From the NCBI GenBank assembly GCA_017468865.1, contig JAFUHM010000057.1:1-58355 (forward strand): DNA of 58,355 nucleotides. Direction: 5' to 3'. Numbering within the stretch: the first letter of the stretch is position 1; each line of letters begins with the position of its first letter. This DNA comes from Oscillospiraceae bacterium. GTDB lineage: Bacteria; Bacillota; Clostridia; Oscillospirales; Ruminococcaceae. Shown one piece after another: positions 8,486-16,057 of the stretch. The notes under the pieces are model-generated. The model was not told where the DNA came from and did no database searches. It was given only the letters and a program-made list of their open reading frames with translations. Both the position numbers and the translations under genes were made by a program.

Positions 8486-9522
8486 CTGTCCTTCTCCACA
8501 TAAAGCTGTCTGCCGTCGGAATATACCGTAATATTGCCGTTAAGGTCAGTGCGGTATATCCTGTCGGTATATCTGTTTATCCGTCTGAGGGTGTCCTCTG
8601 ACGGATGCCCGTAAGTGTTGCCGCTGCCGACGGAGATCAGAGCGGCAGACGGATGCACCCTATGCAGGAATTCCCTCGAAGATGAGGCAGACGCACCGTG
8701 ATGTCCCACTTTCAACACCGTTGCGCTGAGATTGGTGTTATTGTCTATCAGTGCCTTCTCCCCGTTTTCCGTAAGGTCGCCTGTGAAGAGAAATGAGATA
8801 TCTCCGTGATCGAGCCTTGCGACAACGGACCAGTCGTTGAGGTCGGTAAGGTCATTTCCGGGAAGGGGAGCCAGTATGCTGAGGGTAACGGGGTCATCAC
8901 CGTCTGTCAGCTTGTAGACATACCCTGCCAGGGCGGGGGTGATGTGAAGCCCCTTGCGCTCCACCGCATCCAGAAAGCTCTCGTAGGCTGTGGTGGGCGG
9001 TATGAGCTCATCGGGGGCATCAGGCATTATCACTCGCCTGACGTCAAACTTGTCCACGATATGCCCCATTCCACCCATATGGTCGGTGTGCTGATGGGTC
9101 ATGATGAGGATATCTATGGTCTGGATATGTCTGTCTTTCAGAAAGCGTTCGACGGTGTGAGCCTCGGTGTATTCGCCTGAGTCGATAAGGATATTCATTT
9201 CCCCCGCACGGATGAGGATGCTGTCCCCCTGCCCCACGTCTATCATGGAGACGGACAGCTCACGGGCCTTGTCTGGGAGGTCTGCGGAGTCACCTACATC
9301 TGTACGTTCTGTCAGATGCAGGAATTCCTCTATCTGTCTGATGGTGATGACATTTGTCTCCACCAGTGAGGCAAGGAGCAAACCCACGCTAAGTACCACC
9401 GTCACCAGCAGTATCAGCAGATCCTTTGCTCCAAAGCCGTCCTGCTTTTTCTTCCCGGCGGCTCTTGTGCCTGCTGTCTTGGAGGAGCGTGACTTATTCT
9501 GTTTGTTCTGCGTTTTCTTCAT
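8482..9522 (-). CDS. MBL-fold hydrolase, ComEC C-terminal-domain type, membrane anchored
   Basis: About 346 residues. A basic Lys/Ser-rich N-terminus is followed by one membrane segment (about residues 35-57, LLILLVTVVLSVGLLLAS), so the catalytic domain is extracytoplasmic. The metallo-beta-lactamase domain has ISMIDVGQGDSIL, the metal motif HQHTDHMGG, and later TGDLTENGE and KVGHHGASASSS, as in ComEC/Rec2 relatives. It has none of the multi-pass competence channel, so it is a stand-alone hydrolase, possibly a nuclease or phosphodiesterase. The start is taken at the ATG at 9522; it overlaps ftsK by 29 bases. Confidence 0.88.
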   Translation of the reverse strand: MKKTQNKQNKSRSSKTAGTRAAGKKKQDGFGAKDLLILLVTVVLSVGLLLASLVETNVITIRQIEEFLHLTERTDVGDSADLPDKARELSVSMIDVGQGDSILIRAGEMNILIDSGEYTEAHTVERFLKDRHIQTIDILIMTHQHTDHMGGMGHIVDKFDVRRVIMPDAPDELIPPTTAYESFLDAVERKGLHITPALAGYVYKLTDGDDPVTLSILAPLPGNDLTDLNDWSVVARLDHGDISFLFTGDLTENGEKALIDNNTNLSATVLKVGHHGASASSSREFLHRVHPSAALISVGSGNTYGHPSEDTLRRINRYTDRIYRTDLNGNITVYSDGRQLYVEKDR

Positions 9523-12355
9523 TTGGGATATTTGACTGCTGCATAGCCATGTATCTCTCACGGGTCATAAGTACCTGACGGGGCTTTGCGCCCTCCATGG
9601 GACCGACTATGCCCTTCTCTTCGAGTTCATCCATTATGCGTGCTGCACGGGCATATCCCAGCTTGAGCTTTCGCTGGAGATATGTGACGCTGACGCCTTG
9701 CGAACCTGCGTCTATGGCACATTCAATGGCACGGTCAACTGCATTTTCGTCTGAGCCTTCGTAGGTCTTGTTGTCCTGGGGCTTTTCCGACTTGGGCTGA
9801 GGGATGTTCTCCTCCACCGCCTTGATGATGTTCTCGTCGTAGGTCACATTCCCTGCACCGTTCTTGATGAAATCCACCACTGCTGCGACTTCCTTCGAGG
9901 AGGTGTAGCAGTTCTGCACACGCAGGGGCTTGGGTGCGCCTGTGGGCATAAACAGAAGGTCACCGTTGCCCAGCAGCTTTTCCGCTCCCATCTCATCGAG
10001 TATGGTGCGTGAATCTATGCCTGATGCCACACGAAGGGCTATCCTTGACGGGATGTTGGACTTGATCAGTCCTGTCACCACATCCACCGTGGGACGCTGT
10101 GTAGCGATGATTATGTGCATACCTGCCGCTCTTGCCATCTGAGCCAGACGAGCGATGCTTTCCTCGACTTCCTGCTTTGCAGCCATCATAAGGTCGGCAA
10201 GCTCGTCGATGATGATGACTATACGGGGTATCGTCTCAAGGTCACTGCGCTCCGCAGCAAGTTCATTGTAGTCGTTAAGATCCCTGACGCTGTTTTCCGA
10301 GAAGAGCTTGTATCTTTTCAGCATCTCCTGGACTGCCCATGAAAGCGCACCTGCTGCCTTTCTCGGGTCTGTGACAACGGGGAGAAGAAGATGAGGGATG
10401 CCGTTGTATATCTTGAACTCCACCATTTTGGGGTCAATGAGCACAAGACGAACTTCCTGAGGAGTAGCGTTGTAGAGGATGCTCATGATGATGCCGTTGG
10501 TGCAGACAGATTTGCCTGAGCCTGTGGTGCCGGCAATTATCATATGGGGCAGCTTTGCGATATCGCCGAGTATTATCTCACCGTCGATGTTCTTTCCCAC
10601 GGCAAATGTCAGCTTACTGCGGTTGCTGCGGAATTCCTCCGAATCGATGACTTCTCTGATGCTTACAACGTCCTTTATCTTATTGGGGACTTCTATGCCC
10701 ACCGCCGCCTTGCCGGGGATAGGCGCTTCTATCCTTATGCCGCCCTTTGAGGCAAGCCTGAGGGCAATGTCATCGGAGAGCTGGCGGATCTTGGCGATCT
10801 TGATGCCTGCACGGGGAAGAAGCTCGTATCTGGTGACTGTAGGCCCTCGCTTGATAGCCACTATCTCAGCTTCTATGCCGAAGCTCCTGAGGGTGGCAAG
10901 AAGGATCTCGCAGTTCTCCCGTATCTCATCTTCAGCCTGAGCTGTATTGAGGTCATTCTGCGAAGGCTTGAGAAGGTCGATGGGAGGTATCTCATATTCA
11001 ACGATGGACGACTCATTCTCCGTGATCTCGTTTTGTATATCCCTGGCAGTAGTTTCGGGAAGATCGAGGTCTTCGTCATCGCCGATCTGATTTGAGGCGA
11101 GAGTCGATCTGTACGGCTTTGCCTGCGAAGCAGACCTTGCGGACGGTTCGGCGGAAGGCCTTGCCGCTGTGACAGGTGCTGATGCGGGAGCAGAGACAGA
11201 TGCCGTTGTCTGAACGGGTGCTGTCGGGATGTCGCCTGCCTGAGCCGCTTTCTTTATTATATCGTCAAGGGAGTGGGACTCGGCGGCAGGGGAAGCCTCC
11301 TCCGCTTCTGCCTGACGCTTTTGCAGCTCATATGCACGCCGCCTCTGTTCAAGGTCGATCTGCTCCTGATACCGCTCCACTTCAAGTTCGGTCTCGCTCT
11401 TTTCGGGAGCGGACGGCTGCGGCTCGGTCTCATCGGGCACATCGAATACGGGGTCATAATTGAACTGCTCCAGACTGCGCGGCTTTTTCTCTTCGACGGG
11501 CTTCGGCTGACGCTTCTCAAAGGGAAAGGCGATATCCACGTCAAAATCACGTCTGTTAGCCTCAGCAGGATCGGTGTAACCTTCGGCAGGGGCAGGCTTC
11601 TTCTTGTCGAGCAGTCCGCCGAACAGGGGCTTTGCCTTGGGCTGATCCTTTGCATGGGAGGGGAGAGGGATGCTTTCAGGCTCCTTCTTCTGCGGTACAG
11701 TCTTTTCGGGAGCAGGCTCATATTGGGGACGTGCTTCAAGGAACATGGAGCCCAGACCCTTGAACCACCGCAGTACATCCACTACTGTCTTGTTCGACAG
11801 GAGCAGTACAAGGAAGAGCATCAGCAGGATGATTATGATGGATGCACCCACCTTGCCGAAAAGATCGAGCAGGGGGATGCCCAGAACTGCGGAGAACAGA
11901 CCGCCTCCCTTGAAGTCCTTCCCGCTTTCCATAAGATCCATCACCCTCTTGTTCAGAGCGGCTTTGGGATCATGCGTGTTAGATGAGAATATCTCGGCGG
12001 CGGCACAGAGGACGAGAATCATTATGATCCCCTGCATCACCTTGCCGATGACAGCGTTCTTCTCCTTGTCCTTAGCAAGCATTATTGCGGCATAGATAAG
12101 TACGACAGGTACGAGCACCGCCGCCATTCCGAATGCACCCAGCAGGATATTGTGGGTGGTGAGCCAGAGATTTTCTCCTGTGATAAGTGTAAAAGCCAGC
12201 GTCAGCAGACCAAGGACGAACAGCACAGCAGACCATATGACACGCTCATCCGACTTCTGTGCGGCAGTCTTCTTCCTTGAGCGGGAGGAAGTCTGACGTG
12301 AAGAAGATGAGCGTGATGCTGTCTTTCTTTTTGCAGTCTTTTTCTGTGTAGGCAT
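9494..12355 (-). CDS. ftsK: FtsK/SpoIIIE-family DNA translocase
   Basis: A 953-residue septal DNA pump that moves chromosome DNA through the division or sporulation septum. A basic N-terminus precedes about four membrane segments (residues 40-215). A long low-complexity Pro/Glu/Ala linker runs to about 470. The motor domain has Walker A GTTGSGKS at about 605-615 and Walker B IVIIIDELADLMM. A C-terminal gamma winged-helix (about 870-945; VTYLQRKLKLGYARAARIMDELE) recognises KOPS-like sites. The ATG is preceded by GAGGT. It lies 16 bases after uppP. Confidence 0.95.
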   Translation of the reverse strand: MPTQKKTAKRKTASRSSSSRQTSSRSRKKTAAQKSDERVIWSAVLFVLGLLTLAFTLITGENLWLTTHNILLGAFGMAAVLVPVVLIYAAIMLAKDKEKNAVIGKVMQGIIMILVLCAAAEIFSSNTHDPKAALNKRVMDLMESGKDFKGGGLFSAVLGIPLLDLFGKVGASIIIILLMLFLVLLLSNKTVVDVLRWFKGLGSMFLEARPQYEPAPEKTVPQKKEPESIPLPSHAKDQPKAKPLFGGLLDKKKPAPAEGYTDPAEANRRDFDVDIAFPFEKRQPKPVEEKKPRSLEQFNYDPVFDVPDETEPQPSAPEKSETELEVERYQEQIDLEQRRRAYELQKRQAEAEEASPAAESHSLDDIIKKAAQAGDIPTAPVQTTASVSAPASAPVTAARPSAEPSARSASQAKPYRSTLASNQIGDDEDLDLPETTARDIQNEITENESSIVEYEIPPIDLLKPSQNDLNTAQAEDEIRENCEILLATLRSFGIEAEIVAIKRGPTVTRYELLPRAGIKIAKIRQLSDDIALRLASKGGIRIEAPIPGKAAVGIEVPNKIKDVVSIREVIDSEEFRSNRSKLTFAVGKNIDGEIILGDIAKLPHMIIAGTTGSGKSVCTNGIIMSILYNATPQEVRLVLIDPKMVEFKIYNGIPHLLLPVVTDPRKAAGALSWAVQEMLKRYKLFSENSVRDLNDYNELAAERSDLETIPRIVIIIDELADLMMAAKQEVEESIARLAQMARAAGMHIIIATQRPTVDVVTGLIKSNIPSRIALRVASGIDSRTILDEMGAEKLLGNGDLLFMPTGAPKPLRVQNCYTSSKEVAAVVDFIKNGAGNVTYDENIIKAVEENIPQPKSEKPQDNKTYEGSDENAVDRAIECAIDAGSQGVSVTYLQRKLKLGYARAARIMDELEEKGIVGPMEGAKPRQVLMTRERYMAMQQSNIPNEENAEQTE

Positions 12356-12371
12356 CTTTGATAACCTCAGA

Positions 12372-13262
12372 TCATGAGATCATGTCGGCAATGAAATTGC
12401 CGGTAACGTGTTCATATATGCCGATACCGACCACGGCTATACCAAGGATCAGCGTGTATACGGAAAAGATGCCGAATCTGTCAGACTTGGTGAGCCAGCG
12501 GATAAGTATTATGGCGAAGTATCCTGCGACAGCGGCAACGACTGCGCCCACGATAAGGGGGAGTATCTCTACCTGTACGCTTTCTGTCCCAAGATCCATG
12601 AATTCCGAAAGAGCTCCCGCCAGTATGACAGGTATGCCGAGAATGAAGCTGTACTCCACGGACTCCTCCCTCTTCATGCCGCATATCTGCGCACCCGAGA
12701 TGGTAGAACCCGAACGTGACACGCCGGGAAGGAGGGCTACCCCCTGAAATAAGCCTATGATCAGGGCATCTGCCACTGTGAGGTTCTGTGAGGTCTTGAG
12801 TGCTCTGCCTGTGCGCTCGTACTTCCTTGAACAGCGGCTGCCTATCATGAGTATGGCAGATGTGTAGAGGAAGCATATGCCCTCGCCGATGATGTCGTTA
12901 TCGGCGGACACTGCGGTAAAGTAGTGGCGGAACACATAGAATATGAACAGGGGCAGAATGGATATCACGATCATGATTATCATCCTGCGGTCGCCGTTCA
13001 TTGTTGACCATTTGAATTTCCCCGTGAATATGTCACGCACCATAGCGAAGAATTCTTTTATAAGTGCGCATATCTTCTTGTAGTAGGCTATGACCACGGC
13101 AAACAGCGTGCCGACGTGCAGCGTGATCGTAGTTATCACCGCAGTCTCTCCCGTGATGCCTGTCAGATGCTGGAACAAAGAAAGATGTCCCGAGCTTGAT
13201 ACCGGTAAGAACTCGGTCGCTCCCTGTATAATGCCCTGTATTACAGCTTCGATTATTGTCAT
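12372..13262 (-). CDS. uppP: undecaprenyl-diphosphate phosphatase
   Basis: A 296-residue BacA-type integral membrane enzyme that recycles undecaprenyl pyrophosphate to the lipid carrier used for peptidoglycan; it is also linked to bacitracin tolerance. The signature motifs are EFLPVSSSGHL near the N-terminus and PGVSRSGSTI in the second half, with about eight hydrophobic helices. The ATG follows a GGGGGA ribosome site. It is the first gene of a minus-strand run that continues into ftsK. The promoter lies about 160 bases upstream. Confidence 0.95.
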   Translation of the reverse strand: MTIIEAVIQGIIQGATEFLPVSSSGHLSLFQHLTGITGETAVITTITLHVGTLFAVVIAYYKKICALIKEFFAMVRDIFTGKFKWSTMNGDRRMIIMIVISILPLFIFYVFRHYFTAVSADNDIIGEGICFLYTSAILMIGSRCSRKYERTGRALKTSQNLTVADALIIGLFQGVALLPGVSRSGSTISGAQICGMKREESVEYSFILGIPVILAGALSEFMDLGTESVQVEILPLIVGAVVAAVAGYFAIILIRWLTKSDRFGIFSVYTLILGIAVVGIGIYEHVTGNFIADMIS

Positions 13263-13302
13263 CGTTATCCCCCTTCATATTGCTGCTCCCTATGAAAGCA
13301 GC

Positions 13303-13321
13303 AGGCGGCATGACCGCCTGT
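13303..13321 (-). promoter_or_regulatory. hairpin in uppP 5' leader
   Basis: CAGGCGG (13303-13309) pairs with CCGCCTG (13315-13321) with a 5-base loop, about 40 bases before the uppP start. It resembles the GC-rich extragenic hairpins elsewhere in the window. A regulatory role is not shown. Confidence 0.35.
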
Positions 13322-13420
13322 CACGGGTAATACTGTTCCTGCCGCAGAGGATATCCTCGGTTTACAGAGCGGTCAGAAAGCAGTTTATGTTATCTTTTAT
13401 TCAAAAACCCATACACTATA

Positions 13421-13449
13421 ATTATACACCTTACGGCTTGCTTTGTCAA
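13421..13449 (-). promoter_or_regulatory. uppP-ftsK operon promoter
   Basis: On the minus strand, TTGACA (complement of 13444-13449) and TATAAT (complement of 13421-13426) have a 17-base spacer. The -35 lies in the loop and the spacer in one arm of the 13426-13461 inverted repeat. Confidence 0.7.
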
Positions 13450-13461
13450 ACCATAAGGTGT
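13426..13461. terminator. inverted repeat between mscS and uppP (terminator-like)
   Basis: ACACCTTACGG (13426-13436) pairs with CCATAAGGTGT (13451-13461) with one mismatch. A TTTTT run follows on the plus strand. On the minus strand it comes after the mscS stop but lacks a clean T run, and it overlaps the uppP promoter. It may both end mscS transcription and shape uppP expression. Confidence 0.5.
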
Positions 13462-13485
13462 TTTTGTCATCAAAATGTAAAGTAA

Positions 13486-14406
13486 TCAGGAGTGTACCAC
13501 GATCTGCGGGAACGGTATCTCTATGCCCTCTCTGTCGAAAGCATCCTTCACTTCTTCCGCAAGGTCGTACCAAACATCCCAGTAGTTTGCGGTGTCTGTC
13601 CATACCCTTACGATGAAGGTGACGGCACTGTCATCAAGAGAGAACATCCTCACAAGGACAGGGTCGCTGTGGCGTATCTTCTCGTTTTGGGCTATGACCT
13701 GCTTTATCACGGACTTGACTTTCTCGGTGTCTGAGCTGTATGATACGGAGAACTTACGCTCCACCATGCGCTTTGCTTCTCTGCTGTAATTGATGATGGT
13801 GCTCGTGGATACCTGACCGTTGGGTATGTATATGACCTTGTTGTCAACGGTGACTATCTGCGTTGAGAGGATACTAATGGAATGGACAGAGCCCTCCACA
13901 CCGCTCACTGCGATGTAGTCTCCCTTCACGAACGGCTTTGTGAAAAGGATGATAAATCCTCCCGCCACATTTGACAGGCTGCTTTGCAGGGCAAGGCCTA
14001 TGGCTACTCCTGCCGCACCGATGACCGTGATGATCGATGTCATGGGTATTCCCAGTGCAGAGAGGGAGATGACAAGGACTATGGCGGTGAATACGGTGTT
14101 GAGAAGGGATGTCAGGAAGTTCTGAGCCGTCTTGTCTATGTGGGATCTGCCGACAGCACGGTCTATTATCTTGATGATAAGCTTTGCTATGAGCTTTCCG
14201 ACAAGGAAGATGATGACGGCTATTATCACGGTGGGGATGTAGTTGAGCAGGGACTTTCCGAAATGTTCAAGGACGCTTGTGTCCATATTCCGCTCTGCTA
14301 CTGCATCTATGACCTCCTGTGCGGCATCGATCACTTCAGGTACGGATGTTTCCGTCACGGAAGTGATCTCCTCCTCGGCTGATGCTGATGCTGCAAAAAA
14401 ATTCAT
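13486..14406 (-). CDS. MscS-family mechanosensitive ion channel
   Basis: About 306 residues. A small-conductance mechanosensitive channel that releases solutes on hypo-osmotic shock. The N-terminal extracytoplasmic stretch is acidic and is followed by three membrane helices. The pore helix is Gly/Ala rich (VIGAAGVAIGLALQSSLSNVAGGF), then the beta domain has FKGDYIAVSG-like VKGDYIAVSGVEGSV, and the cytoplasmic alpha-beta domain follows. The ATG at 14406 is chosen because AAAAGGAG lies 10 bases upstream; the frame is open 20 codons further. Confidence 0.93.
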   Translation of the reverse strand: MNFFAASASAEEEITSVTETSVPEVIDAAQEVIDAVAERNMDTSVLEHFGKSLLNYIPTVIIAVIIFLVGKLIAKLIIKIIDRAVGRSHIDKTAQNFLTSLLNTVFTAIVLVISLSALGIPMTSIITVIGAAGVAIGLALQSSLSNVAGGFIILFTKPFVKGDYIAVSGVEGSVHSISILSTQIVTVDNKVIYIPNGQVSTSTIINYSREAKRMVERKFSVSYSSDTEKVKSVIKQVIAQNEKIRHSDPVLVRMFSLDDSAVTFIVRVWTDTANYWDVWYDLAEEVKDAFDREGIEIPFPQIVVHS

Positions 14407-14516
14407 ATAATTCAAACTCCTTTTGGGAAATTTTTTATATATCTTATACAAAGCTGCTGATGACACAGCGGTTTGTGAGGGATGAAAATTTATGAAAAAT
14501 TTTTTTCAAAAAAGGC

Positions 14517-14545
14517 TTTACAAACACTATATATTGTGGTATAAT
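14517..14545 (+). promoter_or_regulatory. promoter of the NrdD-tail gene
   Basis: TTTACA (14517-14522) and TATAAT (14540-14545) with exactly 17 bases between. The whole spacer is filled by the first NrdR-like box, so a bound repressor would block RNA polymerase. Confidence 0.75.
14524..14539 (+). promoter_or_regulatory. NrdR-box-like palindrome 1 (14584 gene)
   Basis: ACACTATATATTGTGG fits the NrdR consensus acaCwAtATaTwGtgt at nearly every position. NrdR is the zinc/ATP-cone repressor of ribonucleotide reductase genes. The site lies between -35 and -10. Confidence 0.75.
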
Positions 14546-14555
14546 AATAAAAAAC

Positions 14556-14571
14556 ACACCATATATAGTAG
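14556..14571 (+). promoter_or_regulatory. NrdR-box-like palindrome 2 (14584 gene)
   Basis: ACACCATATATAGTAG is a second, slightly weaker match. It starts 32 bases after box 1 (about three helical turns), overlaps the predicted early transcript and ends at the ribosome site. Paired NrdR boxes at whole-turn spacing are the known arrangement. Confidence 0.65.
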
Positions 14572-14583
14572 GAGGCGGCAATC

Positions 14584-14835
14584 ATGCAGGTGAATGTTAC
14601 GGGGGGAGTACTCTCTCAGGCTGAGATAGACGAGTACATCAATCGTGCAAACGAGCTCCATCCTGGTACTACTGCCATGGATATCGAGGTCGATGGGGAT
14701 TATGTTGACATTAAATATCACATCATGCCTTTTGACAGGATCAGACGCATCACAGGATATCTTGTGGGTACTCTTGACCGCTTTAATGATGCCAAGCGTG
14801 AAGAAGTGGGAGACAGAGTCAAGCACGGCATATGA
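14584..14835 (+). CDS. small protein carrying an NrdD-like glycyl-radical tail
   Basis: An 83-residue protein. Residues 1-48 form a small domain not recognised elsewhere in the window (MQVNVTGGVLSQAEIDEYI...). Residues 50-81 (RIRRITGYLVGTLDR and then FNDAKREEVGDRVKH) match the C-terminal end of class III anaerobic ribonucleotide reductases, including the RxxGYL segment that holds the radical glycine; here it would be Gly58. The strong ribosome site AGGAGG is 8 bases before the ATG. Two NrdR-like boxes match those before nrdD at 53404, whose product lacks this segment. It may complete or repair NrdD as GrcA does for pyruvate formate-lyase; this is inference. Confidence 0.85.
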   Translation: MQVNVTGGVLSQAEIDEYINRANELHPGTTAMDIEVDGDYVDIKYHIMPFDRIRRITGYLVGTLDRFNDAKREEVGDRVKHGI

Positions 14836-14839
14836 TCTG

Positions 14840-14865
14840 AAGGGTGGGCAACCACCCTTTTATTT
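14840..14865 (+). terminator. terminator of the NrdD-tail gene
   Basis: AAGGGTGG (14840-14847), loop GCAA, CCACCCTT (14852-14859), then TTATTTT. A compact intrinsic terminator 4 bases after the stop codon. Confidence 0.9.
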
Positions 14866-14890
14866 TACCATAAAATACGAGAATAGTCAA
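14862..14890 (-). promoter_or_regulatory. promoter-like repeat element facing left
   Basis: On the minus strand, TTGACT (complement of 14885-14890) and TAAAAT (complement of 14862-14867) have a 17-base spacer. The surrounding GAATAGTCAATAG is very close to GAATAATCAATAG at the promoters near 29700 and 50030, so it belongs to the same repeated element. If active it would transcribe antisense to the NrdD-tail gene, but the terminator stem lies immediately downstream. Confidence 0.4.
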
Positions 14891-14974
14891 TAGGTTGTCC
14901 CAATCCTGCGGCAAAGCAAAGATATTTAAAGACAGAATAGCCGTGGGCACCTCCCACTTTCACAAAATTCTCAC

Positions 14975-15003
14975 TTGACTTTTTCATGGCAATATGGTAT
15001 CAT
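14975..15003 (+). promoter_or_regulatory. promoter of zinc-ribbon membrane protein gene
   Basis: TTGACT (14975-14980) and TATCAT (14998-15003), 17-base spacer, about 30 bases before the start codon. Confidence 0.7.
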
Positions 15004-15035
15004 ATAGGAGAAGTCTTGTATATAAGGATGGTTGT

Positions 15036-16019
15036 ATGATCTGTAAAAACTGTGGAACAGAATGTCCCGACGGGAATTTGTTCTGTGATAAATGCGGAGC
15101 GGAGCTTGAGACTTCCGTTCTCCCTGATAATATAGATTCAAAGGGCAGGATCATCACCGGAAAGAAGGGCAAAGAAAAGGCTGCCCCTGATGACGGTGAC
15201 AAGCCCAAGCGGGAAAAGGCACATAAGCGTGAGAAGATACAGCTCACCGAGGGTCAGAAGGCGGCTCGCCGCAAGACTCTTCGGGGCATCGGAATAGCAG
15301 CCGCTGTTATCGTCGTTGTTGTCGTGATCGCAGTCGTGGTCAACCTTATCAACGCAAACAAGGGATATACCTATGCAACGAAGGTGCCTGTGGGCAGGAA
15401 TGTGGACTATGCCCGTTCCGAGACGGGGCTTGATTTCGTCAAGCGTTCCGATAACGGCATGATAAACAGCATGACTGATTTTGACTATATCTGCATTTCC
15501 GACAAGAAGGTCAGGATCAGCGGCAGTGAGCAGCCCGAATGGGCGATCTTCCTCACCACCGACAGTGAAGATATGATAACCGATGTGGAGTTCTACGACT
15601 TCACCCAGCTCAAGCTCAACTGGAAGGGGAACAAGTCCGATGCCATGCTGACCGAGAACGATCTCACCTACGGCATGAGCATCAAGAATGTCAATAAGAC
15701 GCTGGGACTTAAACCCTATTACCTCAAGCGCAGCGTATCCAATGATTCTGTCTACTGCTACCGTTACTATTACACCGATGAAGAGGCGGGCTATGACAGG
15801 GCGTACAACTACTATGTCGATTTCTCCGAGACCGAGCTTCAGGTAAGGAGCGTGTCGTACTGCGAGATAGAATACGCAAAGGTCATACTCAACGTCAATA
15901 CCAATATGCCTGTCCTTGAAACGGAGCCCGTTGATGTGCAGGATGAGGAGACCGACGGCTCTGAGGAGGACACCGCTGAGGATGCCGACACTGAAGATAC
16001 CTCAGATATCACGGAATAA
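15036..16019 (+). CDS. zinc-ribbon membrane-anchored protein of unknown function
   Basis: About 327 residues. An N-terminal zinc ribbon (CKNCGTECPDGNLFCDKCG, four cysteines) is followed by a charged Lys/Glu linker, a single membrane helix (about residues 83-104, IAAAVIVVVVVIAVVVNLI) and an extracytoplasmic domain of about 190 residues rich in Tyr and Asp, ending in a very acidic tail (DEETDGSEEDTAEDADTEDT). The topology places the ribbon in the cytoplasm. This layout is common in clostridia, but the outer domain is not recognised. The ATG at 15036 is chosen over an upstream ATG because AAGGATG precedes it. It is a single-gene unit with its own promoter and terminator. Confidence 0.85.
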   Translation: MICKNCGTECPDGNLFCDKCGAELETSVLPDNIDSKGRIITGKKGKEKAAPDDGDKPKREKAHKREKIQLTEGQKAARRKTLRGIGIAAAVIVVVVVIAVVVNLINANKGYTYATKVPVGRNVDYARSETGLDFVKRSDNGMINSMTDFDYICISDKKVRISGSEQPEWAIFLTTDSEDMITDVEFYDFTQLKLNWKGNKSDAMLTENDLTYGMSIKNVNKTLGLKPYYLKRSVSNDSVYCYRYYYTDEEAGYDRAYNYYVDFSETELQVRSVSYCEIEYAKVILNVNTNMPVLETEPVDVQDEETDGSEEDTAEDADTEDTSDITE

Positions 16020-16021
16020 GC

Positions 16022-16057
16022 AAAAGTGCTGACCTGCCTTGACAGATCAGCACTTTT
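16022..16057. terminator. bidirectional terminator
   Basis: AAAAGTGCTGA (16022-16032) pairs with TCAGCACTTTT (16047-16057), with T and A runs on the two sides. It separates the convergent zinc-ribbon gene and rarA and touches the rarA stop codon. Confidence 0.88.
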
